A stretch of DNA of 64,000 bases from Meconema thalassinum. Taxonomy: Eukaryota; Arthropoda; Insecta; Orthoptera; Tettigoniidae. Where the stretch lies: assembly GCA_946902985.2 (NCBI GenBank), contig OX336388.2:1389810223-1389874222 (forward strand). The letters are read 5' to 3'. Below, piece after piece: positions 46,421 through 57,747 of the stretch; the first letter of the stretch is position 1, and each line of letters begins with the position of its first letter. A program made the position numbers and the translations under genes. The notes beneath the pieces were generated by a model. The model was not told the origin of the DNA. It was given only the letters and a program-made list of their open reading frames with translations, and ran no database searches.

Positions 46421-48980
46421 TGCGCTTCTGAAGAGAAGGAGGAGTTTGAAGAGGAATTGCTGAAGCAGCTGGTAGGAAGAAATATGATTGTTATGGGGGA
46501 CCTCAATGCCCATGTAGGAAGAGAAAGACAAGGTTATGAGAGTGTTCTAGGACCAGAGGGTTGGGGTGGAAGAAATGAGGAAGGAAAGAGACTGTTGGAC
46601 TTCTGCCAGAGGAACAGCCTGCTAGTTGGGAACTCCTGGTTTAAGAAAAGAGAGAGCCACACAATCACATGGTACAGTGATGACTTGACCAGGAAGTCGG
46701 TGGTCGACTATATACTGTATGAGAAAGAACTAAATAAGAACATCACGGACATCAAGGTTATACCATCGGAGAACCTGGATAGCGACCATCGATTACTGGT
46801 AATGAACCTGAGAGGGAGTAAGGAGAAGAAAGGGACTGAGAACCAGGAAAGACGTATAAGGATATGGAAACTGAAAGAAGGGGATAGAAGGGTCGAGTAC
46901 CTCAAAATGGTAAAGGAAGGAATTCCAACAGATGAAGAAAGAGGGGTGGAAGAGGAATGGGCTAGATTTAAGAAGACACTAGTGGGTGCAGCAGAAGCAG
47001 TATGTGGGAGGACAAGTAGTAAGAAGAGGTGGAAGGAAACACCATGGTGGAATGAGAAGACAAAAGATATAGTAAGGGAAAAGAATAGAGCCTTTAGGAG
47101 GTGGTATCAAAATAGGACGGTAGAGACAAGGGAAGAGTACCAGGAAAGAAAGAAGGAGGCGAAGAGAGTGGTGGCTGAGGAGAGAAGGAAGTGGATGGAA
47201 GAGTGGACAAAGATGATGGAGGAGGATAGTGAAGGTACAAAAAAGGTCCTGTATGGGATGGTGAAAGATAAGAGGCGGAAGGATCCTACGGATTATGTTA
47301 GAATGGTGAACAAAAGGGGACAAGAGATAGAAAATAGGGAAGAACTGAAGAAAATGTGGAAAGAATATTTTGAAGAACTTCTGAACCCAAATGGAAAAGA
47401 TGGTGAGGAGGAAGAAATCGGGGAAGAGGAAGATGAACTGCAAACAGAAAAGGACTTAACATGGAAAGAAGTGGAAGATGCAGTGAACAAGATGAAAGGA
47501 GGGAAGGCACCGGGTGTGGATGAGTTGAGTGTGGAGATGGTGAGAGCAGCAGGAGAGGTGGGGATACAGTGGCTGTACCGAGTGATGAGGACAGCATGGA
47601 AGGAAAGGAAGACCCCAGAGGACTGGAAAAAAGGAATCATTGTCCCGATCTTCAAGAAAGGTAGTAGAACAGATTGCAGAAACTATCGGGGAATAACACT
47701 GATGAGTCATTGTGCAAAGATCTTCGAGAAAGTTTTGGAAAAGAGAATTAGGACAAGGATAGAAGGAGGGATGAGGGAAGAACAACATGGCTTCAGAGCA
47801 GGAAGGTCCACAGTGGATTTGATTTTTGCTGTAAGGCAGTTACAAGAACAGCACTATGAATATGGAACAGATCTACTGATGGCCTTCCTGGTCATTGAGA
47901 AAGCATATGACAGTGTATGCAGAAACAAAGTATGGAAGTCCCTGGAGGATAGAGGAGTAGAGAAATGGACTATAAAGAGGATAAAGGAGATGTACAAGGG
48001 AAGCGTGAGCTGTGTGAAAGTGGGAGGAGAGAGATCTGACTGGTTGGAACAAAGAAACGGCCTGAAACAAGGAAGTGCACTGTCACCGTTACTTTTCATT
48101 GTGGTGATGGATGACATAATGACCCGAGTGGCACAAGTAATTGGGGACGGAAAGATGAAAGCAATGGTGTTTGCAGATGATTTGATGATTTGGGGAAACA
48201 AGGAGGAGGAGGTACAGGAACAGTTGGACGTGTGGGAAGGAGTAATACAAGGATATGGGATGAAATTTAGCATAAATAAGAGTGAGATGGTGATCACAAC
48301 AAGGAAGAAGGAAAGAACCACAACGGGAATAACAATTGGTGGGGAACAGCTGAAGAAAGTGGAGAGTTTTAAGTATCTGGGAAGCCTGATACAAGATAAT
48401 GGAAGAAACGATAGAGAAATAAATGAGCGGGGGAGGCAGGCAGAAGCATTTCGGAGGAGTGTGAGAAGCATGTTATGGAGCAAGGATGTCCCTCAGAACA
48501 GCAAAACGATCATATATCGGACGTACTATGTCCTTATCCTGACGTATGCCTCGGAGACCTGGGTTATGAAAGGAAGGGAGTGGAGCAAAATACAGGTCAG
48601 TGAGATGAGGTTCTTGAGAAGCAGTATTGGAGCTACAAAGATGGACAGAATAAGAAATGAGAGGACCAGAGAATTAATGAAGGAGGAACCATTACAGGAT
48701 GGTATAGAGAAATCTAGACTTAGATGGTATGGACATGTAAAACGAATGGAGGAGAAGAGGATACCCAGGAGAGTACATGAGACGAAGTGGGAAGGAAAGA
48801 GACCGAGGGGAAGACCGAGAGACAGGTGGCTGAAGGGGGTGGAAGAAAGCGTGAAGAAGAGAGGAGAAGACTGGACAAGGGTGGAGGCTGAGAGATGGTG
48901 GGAAGACAGAAGACGTTGGAGAGGCTTGTGTTCCAAACAGACCCGGCCAGTGGCTGGAAACTGTGCAAGATGATGATGAT
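46421..48980 (+). mobile_element. LINE (family D), 5'-truncated, uninterrupted ORF
   Basis: Inserted into LINE-A on the opposite strand. It starts within the endonuclease (EEKEEFEEELLKQL, 46430-46472) and ends just after the stop with a (GAT)n tail, typical of simple-repeat-tailed LINEs. A target duplication could not be resolved because the left junction is a TTAAACTTAAG-type repeat. Confidence 0.88.
46457..48973 (+). CDS. LINE-D endonuclease (part) and RT, 838 codons
   Basis: No stop or frameshift in 2.5 kb. The ATG at 46457 is internal; the frame is open from the truncation point. It has the endonuclease end (MVMGDLNAHVG-like IVMGDLNAHVG, then LDSDHRLLVMNL), a long charged linker, and RT with KAPGVDELSVEMV, IVPIFKKGSRTDC, GLKQGSALSPLLF (motif B) and VFADDLMIWG (motif C). 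The C-terminal region has YASETWVM, SRLRWYGHVKRMEEKR and GRPRDRWLKGVEE. Motif A reads FLVIEKAYDSV, where the sister copy at 37520 has FLDIENAYDSV, so the first catalytic Asp is replaced by Val. The protein would not be an active polymerase although its frame is intact. Confidence 0.9.
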   Translation: MLKQLVGRNMIVMGDLNAHVGRERQGYESVLGPEGWGGRNEEGKRLLDFCQRNSLLVGNSWFKKRESHTITWYSDDLTRKSVVDYILYEKELNKNITDIKVIPSENLDSDHRLLVMNLRGSKEKKGTENQERRIRIWKLKEGDRRVEYLKMVKEGIPTDEERGVEEEWARFKKTLVGAAEAVCGRTSSKKRWKETPWWNEKTKDIVREKNRAFRRWYQNRTVETREEYQERKKEAKRVVAEERRKWMEEWTKMMEEDSEGTKKVLYGMVKDKRRKDPTDYVRMVNKRGQEIENREELKKMWKEYFEELLNPNGKDGEEEEIGEEEDELQTEKDLTWKEVEDAVNKMKGGKAPGVDELSVEMVRAAGEVGIQWLYRVMRTAWKERKTPEDWKKGIIVPIFKKGSRTDCRNYRGITLMSHCAKIFEKVLEKRIRTRIEGGMREEQHGFRAGRSTVDLIFAVRQLQEQHYEYGTDLLMAFLVIEKAYDSVCRNKVWKSLEDRGVEKWTIKRIKEMYKGSVSCVKVGGERSDWLEQRNGLKQGSALSPLLFIVVMDDIMTRVAQVIGDGKMKAMVFADDLMIWGNKEEEVQEQLDVWEGVIQGYGMKFSINKSEMVITTRKKERTTTGITIGGEQLKKVESFKYLGSLIQDNGRNDREINERGRQAEAFRRSVRSMLWSKDVPQNSKTIIYRTYYVLILTYASETWVMKGREWSKIQVSEMRFLRSSIGATKMDRIRNERTRELMKEEPLQDGIEKSRLRWYGHVKRMEEKRIPRRVHETKWEGKRPRGRPRDRWLKGVEESVKKRGEDWTRVEAERWWEDRRRWRGLCSKQTRPVAGNCAR

Positions 48981-49489
48981 GATTACGGATGATTTGTTTA
49001 GTTCTATTCCTCATTATTCTATAATTTTCATAGTCACTTGGGTCTTGGGTACGTTTGTAATGTCTGTAGAGTGTATCACGTTGAGACATCATATGTTTAA
49101 CATCAGAGGTTAACCATGGATTAAGTTTGCGTGATATTCTTATCTGTCTTTTGGGTGCATGTTTGTTGTATAGACTGTGTATTAACGAATTAAATTTATT
49201 TATTTTTGCATCAATGTCTTTCAGATTTAAAATGTCATTCCACGGAAGAATGTATGCATCGTACCTTAGTTCATACATATCGATATCTTTCATATTCCTG
49301 CACGTTATATACCTAGGTTTATATTTTGGAACGTGTAGTGAGTAAGCGAGAAATATAAGATCGTGGGTGGACATGGCCGGTACTGAAATCTGTCCGTGAG
49401 TTACCACTTTCTGAGGGTTGTTAGTCACTTTGAGATCTATTAAGGTGTGGGAAATGTTGTTGGTAATATGTACATGGTTAGTAGGATTT
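48981..49489 (-). pseudogene. LINE-A endonuclease end and linker
   Basis: Minus-strand frame from 49489 down to about 48981. It reads TNHVHI, then VPAMSTHDLIF (the STHDL in place of the usual SDH endonuclease end), and the linker ARKLNPWLTSDVKHMM-like sequence ending RNRTKQIIRN. It joins the piece at 60085 when the hAT is removed, with LPSNP|TNHVH restored. Confidence 0.88.
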
Positions 49490-49912
49490 CATACCTGCCA
49501 ACTCTCCCGATTTAGGCGGGAGACTCCCGATTTCAGACCATTTCTCCCGCCCTCCCGCTTAACGTATTAAATCTCCCGATTTTTCAAAAATCCCACGCGT
49601 AATTTCGGATTGAATGTGCGAGATGACACTCCAGTCGTCTATCGAACGGATCGACTTTACGTGTTTTGAAGTTATATCTCGATACCGCAGTATCGCTCTG
49701 TATCGATACCGGTAATCGACAACTGCGTACAAACTCCCGCGTTGCGTCGTGCTGTTATAAAAAGTTGGCTTCGAATACGTCCTTGTTTGAAATCGTCGAT
49801 GGTTAATTCAGCGCTTGGTCCTTGATGTTTTGCATAATCAGAGTTATTGTACGCTGCGGAATATTGTATCTGTTTCACACGTGAAATTATATGATTTGCG
49901 TATTGTTACGGT

Positions 49913-50828
49913 CTACCCACAATGCGCTGTCGGTAGACGGTAGTGGGCAGACGGCAGATGAAGTCAGAAGTCGGTAGTTCACAACATAGCCACCCACAAT
50001 GCGCAGTCATTAAAATGCTAGGAGTAAATAATAACTTGACTTTCATTTATTCCTTGAGAAGGATGCATGACTTGGAGCGGTACGGTTTATTTTTATTGCT
50101 GCTAACTGGTACAGCATTGTTAAAATTGAGGAAAAATACTCGTACATCCAGTATCCCCTCTTGTAAATAATTAATAACAAATCCAACTCTGAATTAGGCC
50201 TAGGCTACTGTTTATTGAACAGAATTGTTTTTGTGTAGCTGGTCATTTTTGATTGATCGCCCGAGGGCTCCCAACACGTTCAAACTATTACTACATCATT
50301 TTCTAATTTATTTTTCGTCATTACAAAATGTATTTTGGCTAATTTCAGTACCGGTAGGTCCTACTTTAGAAAATGTTTTCGTACGATGAGCTCTCATTCA
50401 GCGTTACCTTCCGCTGCATTACATTTGTTACAAAGGAAAACATTATAATCAATAAACAGTTTCCTTTTAGATACTTGGGCTCACTCATGTCAAACATCCA
50501 ACGGCGTTCCCTCACAAGATCAATTAATATATCTTCTATCCCAGTCATCATATTTTTATGTACTGTAATTATGCGAAGAATATACCGCGAATACAACTAG
50601 TCAACTACACAAAGTGACGCCATCTGGTGATCTTTTCTCATTGGCTCTCAAATATGCAGTTGTCTGTTAAAGATAAAATTGGCGATTGTCAACTATCTAC
50701 TACCGACAAGCAACTTCACATTATTTGGTGTTCTGTGATTGTGAATGACGCCATAAGAGAGCACAGTTCAGCCTTCAACTAGTCTGCCGTCTGCCCACTA
50801 CCGTTTGCCGACAGCGCATTGTGGGTAG
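49913..50828. mobile_element. MITE with 45-bp terminal inverted repeats
   Basis: Ends 49913-49957 and 50784-50828 are inverted repeats with two mismatches, beginning CTACCCACAATGCGCTGTCG. It has 916 bp and no transposase. A partial extra copy of the terminus (CACCCACAATGCGCAGTC) lies at about 49990. The target duplication is unclear, so the superfamily is not assigned. It is within the hAT leader. Confidence 0.85.
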
Positions 50829-50988
50829 AGCTTTAGATGTTGTTGGCGTTAATATGCCTGTAGGCTATTGTGATTTTTCGATCTGAGTGATTGCGTCGGT
50901 TCCTCGGTAATATGGCGAAGAAATATGATGTGACATTTAAAAGTTTATATAAAGATGACTTTCCGCATATAACTGAGTCAAGAAGAGG

Positions 50989-52185
50989 TGGTTATGTGAA
51001 GAACAGCCCACGTTCGTTCTCATAAACGGGAGAAAGCATCAGGCAAATGCCTGGACAAAATAACTACTGTGAAAGGAGCTATTAGACTGAATATTTTGGG
51101 CTAGGGGAGTGCGGCCTGGTTCTTTATACTCAACTTTAAGTTTAAATTTAACACTGAACATTTAAGCATTAACATAATATAAACTTTATTTGTTTTTTGA
51201 CACAAGTGATAAATTCTATACATTACTGGAAACCCTTTGGGTTTAAAAATTAGTAGGTTGGCACAACTTGGTGCTATTTACAAGAGTTCATTTTAAAGAC
51301 ACACTATTTTGAAAACAATTGCACTTGCAAGCAATATAAAACCCATTAAAACATATAAGATTATTGATAAAAATAGAGAATAAAAGAACGTAACTTATCT
51401 TCCGTTGCTATTCATGCTGACTAGAGAGGTTCATTGCTGCAGGTCGGCCGTGGCCAGAGCTTGCTGGTTTGCTGTTGTAGTTTATAGTTTACGAACACTA
51501 TACTTTGTGATTTCGATGTCCAGCATCTCGAAATAAAGTATCGGCTTGAAGAAAGGTTCTTCTTTAGAACCAAAGTTCACTGAAGAGCGAAAGTAACAAG
51601 CAAGCTTTCATCTTGCGTAGCGGTGAGAACTGTGATCTGAGCCTGGCAACAGCTCATCTAGGTGTGGCTTTGATGCGTAGTAATCTCCAGCGTAGCGGTG
51701 TGACGTGCTGAGTACACCGTCTTATGTTGAAGCATGCCGTTAGATATTTGCCCCATGGAACGAAGCTTTGGAAGACTCCATGAAGTGATGCGGTACTGTC
51801 GTGCTGGATCTGTCGTGCTGGTTCTGAATCTTGAAGAGGAGAACCGCTTCTTAAATAGGGCGTAGAACAATCGAGAAATCAGCACTGGCTGGCGGCGACT
51901 GATTGGCTAAAGCGGAGATGTGACGACAGTCCTTCACGTAGCGGCTAGCAAGGAGCAACACCTGGCAGTAGTGCACTTGTGGCTCGGAGAGTCAACATCT
52001 ATGAACAGGCTGAGGTATGTGTCTTAGAAATTTTGTTTGTTACGAGTAATCACTCGAGAATTACATTATATATTATAAACATAAATGTGATTAAATACAT
52101 TAATAGTTCGGTGGTCCCAAAGCATTTGACCGACAAATGCGGCATAAGAAATAAACACACATTAAAAACATCACGAAAGTGATCA
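50989..52185 (-). repeat. BEL/Pao 3' LTR
   Basis: 1,197 bp. Compared with the other LTR I saw two substitutions (near 51317 and 51681) and one missing 14-bp unit of a TGTCGTGCTGGTTC-type minisatellite near 51800. A C-rich/purine-rich stretch at 52186-52205 on the interior side is the probable polypurine tract. Confidence 0.95.
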
Positions 52186-52261
52186 TGCTCCGAGACCCCC
52201 GAAAGAAAACAATCAAAGAATCATCTGGAAAAAACATGAACAACAATGAAAGAGGATGACA

Positions 52262-53353
52262 CTAAGCCTCAACAGGCAAAATAGCAACCATAGAAATTGG
52301 TCTAGTATAGACTCCCTTACTAGTGAGAACATCTACAACTCTCACATGATTATCACGACCCAAATGGCAGTGAATTACCCTACCAATATTCCATACGAGG
52401 GGGGGACTTGGATCTCGCAAAAGAACCATATCTCCCACTCGCACATCAGGCCGGGAAAGCCGCCACCTCTCTCTCCTGTTAAGTGAGCCGAGATACTCCA
52501 GCTTCCAACGGCGCCAAAAGGAGTTTCGCAAAGATTCTAACTTTCTCCAGAAAATAGGCAACCCGAGATCACAGCGTCGACTCAGCAAAGGAGGCGTAGA
52601 AGCTAAAGAACAGCCTATTAAAAAATGACCAGGTGTTAAGGGAAGAAGATCCTTAGGATCGTTAGACAAAGGCGTGAGCGGCCTAGAATTTACGATACCC
52701 TCAACCTGAATAATTAAAGAATTGAATTCCTCATAGGAAAGGATGGCTGAACCAAGGGTTTTCTTCAGCTGTCTCTTCGTGAGCTTTATGCAAGATTCCC
52801 AACGACCACCATGATGGGGGGCGTAAGGGGGAGTGAAATGCCATTTGAATCCCTTAGCATGAGAAAAATTAGAAAACTGTTCCTTAGCAGAAGGGGAGGT
52901 AAGCGCAGTTTTCCAAAGATCAAAAGTACTAACAAAAATTTTTGCGTTATCTGAGAAAACCTCGGAGGGAACACCCCTTCTAGCGGCAAATCTAGAAAAG
53001 GCTGCTATAAAATAAGGAGTAGAAGCACTTGTAACCAACTGAAGGTGAATGGCTCCTGTCACCATGCACACAAATAAAGAAATATAAAGTTTACCTAACA
53101 ACTTTCGCTTAGATAAAGGGGAATTAACTTGATAGACATAAGGCCCAGCACAATCGATACCCGTAAGGGCGAAAGGCTTACTAGGTTCGGAACGAAAAGA
53201 TGGCAAGTTTCCCATAATTTGCGTGATTGGCGGGGGCTTAGATTTGAAACAAGGTATACATTTCCGAATAACAGAAGAAACTTCATGAACACCGTTAATG
53301 AGCCAATATTGCTCGCGAATTAAACAAAGCAAAGTGCGGGTGCCAGCGTGCAA
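52262..53353 (-). CDS. BEL/Pao integrase domain (part of pol)
   Basis: 363 codons, the 3' end of the pol frame. It has the zinc-binding end (IRKCIPCFKSKPPP), then the catalytic core with LTGIDCAGPY (Asp), VFSDNAKIF (second Asp) and HHGGRWESCIK (Glu). It ends in a chromodomain-like tail, GDMVLLRDPSPPLVWNIGRV, and a stop. It is separated from the RT/RNase H frame only by a 1-nt shift in a run of seven C at 53460-53466, so it is really the last domain of one polyprotein. All three catalytic residues are present. Confidence 0.93.
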   Translation of the reverse strand: MHAGTRTLLCLIREQYWLINGVHEVSSVIRKCIPCFKSKPPPITQIMGNLPSFRSEPSKPFALTGIDCAGPYVYQVNSPLSKRKLLGKLYISLFVCMVTGAIHLQLVTSASTPYFIAAFSRFAARRGVPSEVFSDNAKIFVSTFDLWKTALTSPSAKEQFSNFSHAKGFKWHFTPPYAPHHGGRWESCIKLTKRQLKKTLGSAILSYEEFNSLIIQVEGIVNSRPLTPLSNDPKDLLPLTPGHFLIGCSLASTPPLLSRRCDLGLPIFWRKLESLRNSFWRRWKLEYLGSLNRRERWRLSRPDVRVGDMVLLRDPSPPLVWNIGRVIHCHLGRDNHVRVVDVLTSKGVYTRPISMVAILPVEA

Positions 53354-53441
53354 ATTCTGATAATGAAATTTCTTTACGATGAGAGTAGTAATAGGATGTC
53401 TAGAAGGGAGAATAATGGGATGTTTTTTCTCATCTGAGTAA

Positions 53442-55319
53442 CTAGAATATTCTAGCCTGCCCCCCCACTCTTATTAATCCATCTTGGTCCACAAAAGGGG
53501 TGAGAGGTAACAGCCTACTAGACTTCGGTAAAGCTTTTTTGCTTAAAAGTGTCTGATATTCAAGAAAGAATACTTCTTGTTGCATAAGAAACAAGATTCT
53601 ACGAGTAGCAAATTCCAATTCCATTTTAGTGAGAAAGGGTTGCGGCTTCACATGCTCATCAAGAACAAGAAATTTCCATCGAAATAAATATGCCACCACA
53701 CGAATTAATTTATTAAATGAAGAGTAACGCTGAAAAAGACTAGTAGCAATAGAAGTTAGAAAAAGGGAAGCGGTAACAATGCGAGCATCAGGAACATCTT
53801 CTGCGAGCGGATTAGATGAACGAGGCCAACAAGAGAAATCCTGACTGAGCCACGCCGGACCATTCCAGTACAATTTAAAAGAAATTAATTTCTTGGGCAA
53901 ACAGCCACGTGAAATTATATCAGCGGGGTTTTCCTTCCCCGGAACATGATTCCATTGGTCAAAATGAGACAACTCTTGTATTTTAGAAACGCGATTAGCC
54001 ACAAAAGTGGTCCAATGTGAAGAAGGTTTTGAAAGCCAAGCTAACACGATGGAAGAATCACTCCAAAACCATGTGCTCGAAAATTTCAAATTTAAACTGA
54101 TTTTTAATTTACTGGCTAATTCCACAGCCATTACAGCAGAACATAATTCCAATCTAGGCAAAGATATGGATTTGAGTGGGGCTACCTTTGATTTTGCACA
54201 AATTAAATTGGAAAATCCGGGTAAAGTATTGGAAGGGCGGCCTACTAAGTAGGCGCAGCAACCATATGCCTTTTCAGAACTATCTGCAAATATGTGCAAA
54301 TCGAAATGCTGACATGAAATGTCGGAAATTAAAGTGCGGGGAATAGAAATTTGAGAAAGATCTAACAAACTCTTGCGGTATTTCAACCACTCATCCAAAA
54401 GGGGGGAGGGTACCTGTTCATCCCAACCAATTTTCAATAACCAAAGTTTTTGCAAGAAATTTTTTGCAGTAATAACCACCGGAGCAATGTACTGCAATGG
54501 ATCAAAAACTTTTGCTATTTCTGATAATAATTGCCTTTTCGTTCGAGGGTGAGACTCAGATAAGTGTACCTGATAGGAAAAGGTATCTGAAGAAGGAGAC
54601 CATAAAACACCCAAGGTTTTAATAGCTGATTCCTCAGTAGGAAGCGCAACACATTTATCAACAGGAGTTACTTGTGAAAAGTTAGATAAAAATTCGGTTG
54701 AGTTCGAGTTCCACTTATGAAGGGTAAACCCACCACCGGAAAGAAGAGAGTTTAAATCTTCACAAACACGAAGTGCTTCAGAAATACTAGAAAAGGAATA
54801 CAGAAAATCATCTACATAAAATGCAGTTTTCAAAACTTCAGAAGCTAGAGGATGAAAAAGATGACCATCTTGTTCGGCCAACATGTGAAGAGATCGTATT
54901 GCGAGAAACGCAGACGGCTTAAGACCGTATGTCACTGTTCTTAAACGAAATATTTTTATAGGTTTTGCATTGTCATCTCGCCACAAAATTCTTTGCAAAT
55001 CACGTTGTTCTGAATTTACTAGAATTTGCCTATACATTTGCTTGATGTCAGCAAGAACAGCAATGGGGAATAGACGAAAGTTAAGTAAAACTGAAGTAAG
55101 ATCTGTCTGAATAGCGGGTCCAGAATGCAGAGTGTCATTGAGAGAAACACCATTAGCATCTGGAGATGACCCATTAAAAACTACTCTTATCTGTTCTCGG
55201 GTGGAAGAATTTTTCCAAACCGGATGATGATTAAGATATACTATTTCTTTAGGAGGATTACTAATTTCTTCAGATTTTGGGACTACTTCCATGTGATTCG
55301 CTGATTCGTATTCTTCCAT
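53442..55319 (-). CDS. BEL/Pao reverse transcriptase and RNase H
   Basis: 625 codons open from upstream of 55319. RT has VVFNGSS, AVLADIKQMYRQI (motif A Asp) and AFYVDDFLYSFSS (motif C). The connection and RNase H have LHIFADSSEKAYGC and LELCSAVMAVELA, then the ...VPGKENPADIISRG motif. The ATG at 55319 is internal, since the frame continues from protease through the C7 run at 55420-55426. Nothing catalytic is missing. Confidence 0.93.
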   Translation of the reverse strand: MEEYESANHMEVVPKSEEISNPPKEIVYLNHHPVWKNSSTREQIRVVFNGSSPDANGVSLNDTLHSGPAIQTDLTSVLLNFRLFPIAVLADIKQMYRQILVNSEQRDLQRILWRDDNAKPIKIFRLRTVTYGLKPSAFLAIRSLHMLAEQDGHLFHPLASEVLKTAFYVDDFLYSFSSISEALRVCEDLNSLLSGGGFTLHKWNSNSTEFLSNFSQVTPVDKCVALPTEESAIKTLGVLWSPSSDTFSYQVHLSESHPRTKRQLLSEIAKVFDPLQYIAPVVITAKNFLQKLWLLKIGWDEQVPSPLLDEWLKYRKSLLDLSQISIPRTLISDISCQHFDLHIFADSSEKAYGCCAYLVGRPSNTLPGFSNLICAKSKVAPLKSISLPRLELCSAVMAVELASKLKISLNLKFSSTWFWSDSSIVLAWLSKPSSHWTTFVANRVSKIQELSHFDQWNHVPGKENPADIISRGCLPKKLISFKLYWNGPAWLSQDFSCWPRSSNPLAEDVPDARIVTASLFLTSIATSLFQRYSSFNKLIRVVAYLFRWKFLVLDEHVKPQPFLTKMELEFATRRILFLMQQEVFFLEYQTLLSKKALPKSSRLLPLTPFVDQDGLIRVGGQARIF

Positions 55320-55386
55320 GAAGGAAGTATACTGAGTTTTTAAGAGAGCATCCTTTTTAAAGCGATTTTCAATTGCGAATAAAGCT

Positions 55387-57423
55387 TTAAGAGCTCTGGA
55401 ATGTGATTCTGTAATGACAGGGGGGGTTAAAAATGCGAGGAAGAGTAACCACGAATCTGCCTTCAGTAGTGCGAACAGTGGTTTCTACGTAGTGTGTTTC
55501 ACAGATCTCATTATTGCGAGAATGAGGTGAGGTAACTTTAATATCCTCAATGTCCCAGAACTTAATTAATTCTTGATTTAAATCAGCACCAACAAAATAA
55601 CAATGAGATTTTTGTTGAACTGGGTTGCGGTATATTTGCCCAGTGGCAATCCAACCAAAATCAGTTCTACGAAAGAAAACATCACGGGCAACTTTAACCT
55701 TTTCTGGATGTAAACATTGCCAAAAAATGCTGGCACTTAAAAGAATTTCTACAGATGAAGCTCTGTTGAAATTCGGATCTGCAAGTTGCAAATGATGCGG
55801 AATATTCCAACCCTGGACTTGAAAAGAAGTAATGGGGGTGTCATTACCTATGGAATTGATAATTAAAAAATCTAAATTTAAATGAATGCCGAGATTATTG
55901 GAATCTTTTACATCCACTTTAGCATAACTCAGAGATTGCGATTTGGAACCATTAATTCCTGTAACTTCTATAGAAGTAGGGCATATTTGTAGACCTAACT
56001 TGCGAACTAGCGATTCACTGATAAAATTGTTAGTTGCAGCATTATCTAACAATCCCCTTACAGAAACCCATTTTCCGTGAACATTCTTCACTAGAATTTG
56101 GATAGTGGACAATAAAACTTGAGTTTTACTGAACGAAATAGAGCTTTGAGTAAAAGACTGAGCGTTATTCGGCGAAGTCTCAGAATTAGATTTAGCGGAT
56201 GAACTATTGGTTGCTGATGACCGCGATCTTTCATGTCTATGCAGGAGAGTATGATGCTTTGCTTTACAGTGAAAACATAACCGTTCAGAATGACAATTGC
56301 TTATCATATGTGTCCCTGATAGGCAATTAAAGCAGTGCTTGTGGGTGGTAATTAATTTGCGTCTTTCATCCACAGATAAAGATTTAAATTGAGCGCACTG
56401 GTACAAGTTATGCGGTTGTTGACACAAAACACAAGCTTGTGCTTGATTGGAAGACCGAATATTTGTAGAAAAGGCATGTGACCTTAGCACTCTATGAGTG
56501 GGGCTGATGTCCTTACTATTAGAGGGAGGTTTGAAGGTAGAGCTACTCTTTTGGCTGGCTACAGCAGAGAGAATTTGGCATTTCGCCTTTAAGAATTTAA
56601 TAATAGCTTCATAGGTACACAATGAATGTTGCGACAGATCTGCTTCCCAATCTTTTAAAGTTTTAGTGTCTAATTTAACAGAAATAAGATGAATCAAAAA
56701 TAGATCCCAATGGTCAACTGGTTGGTCCAAATTGGCAAGCGCACGAATATGAAGTTCTGCAGCATCGATCAAATTACGAAGCGAGGCAAGATTATCAGCT
56801 TGAACCAAAGGTAAATTGAATAAACCCTGTATGTGACGTTGAGTTTTTAAACGAGTGTTCCCAAACCGATCTCTGAGAAGTGCCAAAGCTACTTCATAAT
56901 TTTCATTTGTCAACGTAAGCTCTTGGATGAGTTTGAGTGCGTTGCCTTGCAAGGACAAACGTAAATAATGAAACTTCTGTATTGAAGGAAGAGAATCGTT
57001 TTCGTGAATCAATTAATTGAATAATTCAAAAAATGGTTCCCATGTAGCTTCATCTCCGGTAAATTTAGGTAATTCTATTTTCGGTAATATAACACGGGAA
57101 GGAAAAGAAGAAGATTCTGAAGGAGTTTTCTCCTGCTTTTCCCGCAATGTTAAACTTCTTAAAAGCTGCTTTGCGTCTGCAAACCCCTTATAATATAAAT
57201 TTTCAACCTCAGCGCGGTCACTTTGCTGGTCGGGATATTGTGTCTCAATATTACTTTGGATCTCGTCATACTTTTCAAAGGCCTGTTCATAACCTTTCAG
57301 TCTTTGAGAAATTATGTCACTATTACGTTCTTTTTCCGTAAGCTCATATAGAAAAGTGCGAAAACGCGTGAGTTTGCCCTTGACCGAAGCCCTCGCATTA
57401 ATGAGTTTTTCGTCCATTGGCAT
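55387..57423 (-). pseudogene. BEL/Pao gag and protease
   Basis: Gag starts at the ATG at 57423 (MPMDEKLINARASVKG), passes the conserved LPKFTGDEATWEPFF block and meets a single in-frame TAA at 57010-57012. It continues open for 541 codons: the capsid-like region, two CCHC-type knuckles (HCFNCLSGTHMISNC, then CFHCKAKHHTLLH) and a retropepsin with VRGLLDNAATNNFI (active-site Asp) at about 56070-56020. It ends at the 7-base run at 55420-55426, where one extra base shifts the frame into pol. Confidence 0.92.
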
Positions 57424-57727
57424 TGTGAAAGTTTGTTGTGAAAGTACTCACGACTTCCCTGTGAACTCGTACAACAGCCTGCCAGAAGAGAGAGAAAGCA
57501 GCCCTTCCAACGGTTAAATGTGGAACTTGTTTTTGTGTTTCCTCTTCCAGTGCCAAACATGAACTCCGAGCTGAAACTTTCCAAAAGAATTAGAAATCAC
57601 AATTTTTGAACAATTTATACACTTAATGTTCAGTATGAGAGAAAAATTTTGTTAATTAGTTTAAATATTAATTTCTGAGAAAGGTTCAATCTACAGACTT
57701 GCTTCAACAAATGTTTACAAAACGCAC

Positions 57728-57745
57728 TCCCGGGTTTCGGCACCA
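57728..57745 (-). promoter_or_regulatory. BEL/Pao primer binding site
   Basis: On the minus strand TGGTGCCGAAACCCGGGA lies two bases after the LTR. Its TGG start is complementary to a tRNA 3' CCA and 18 nt is the standard length. I do not assign the tRNA. Confidence 0.85.
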
Positions 57746-57747
57746 TA

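Noticed and set aside
46979..48483. Several long minus-strand frames of 100-200 codons
   Set aside because: They lie opposite the purine-rich LINE-D ORF and have no domain; shadow frames.
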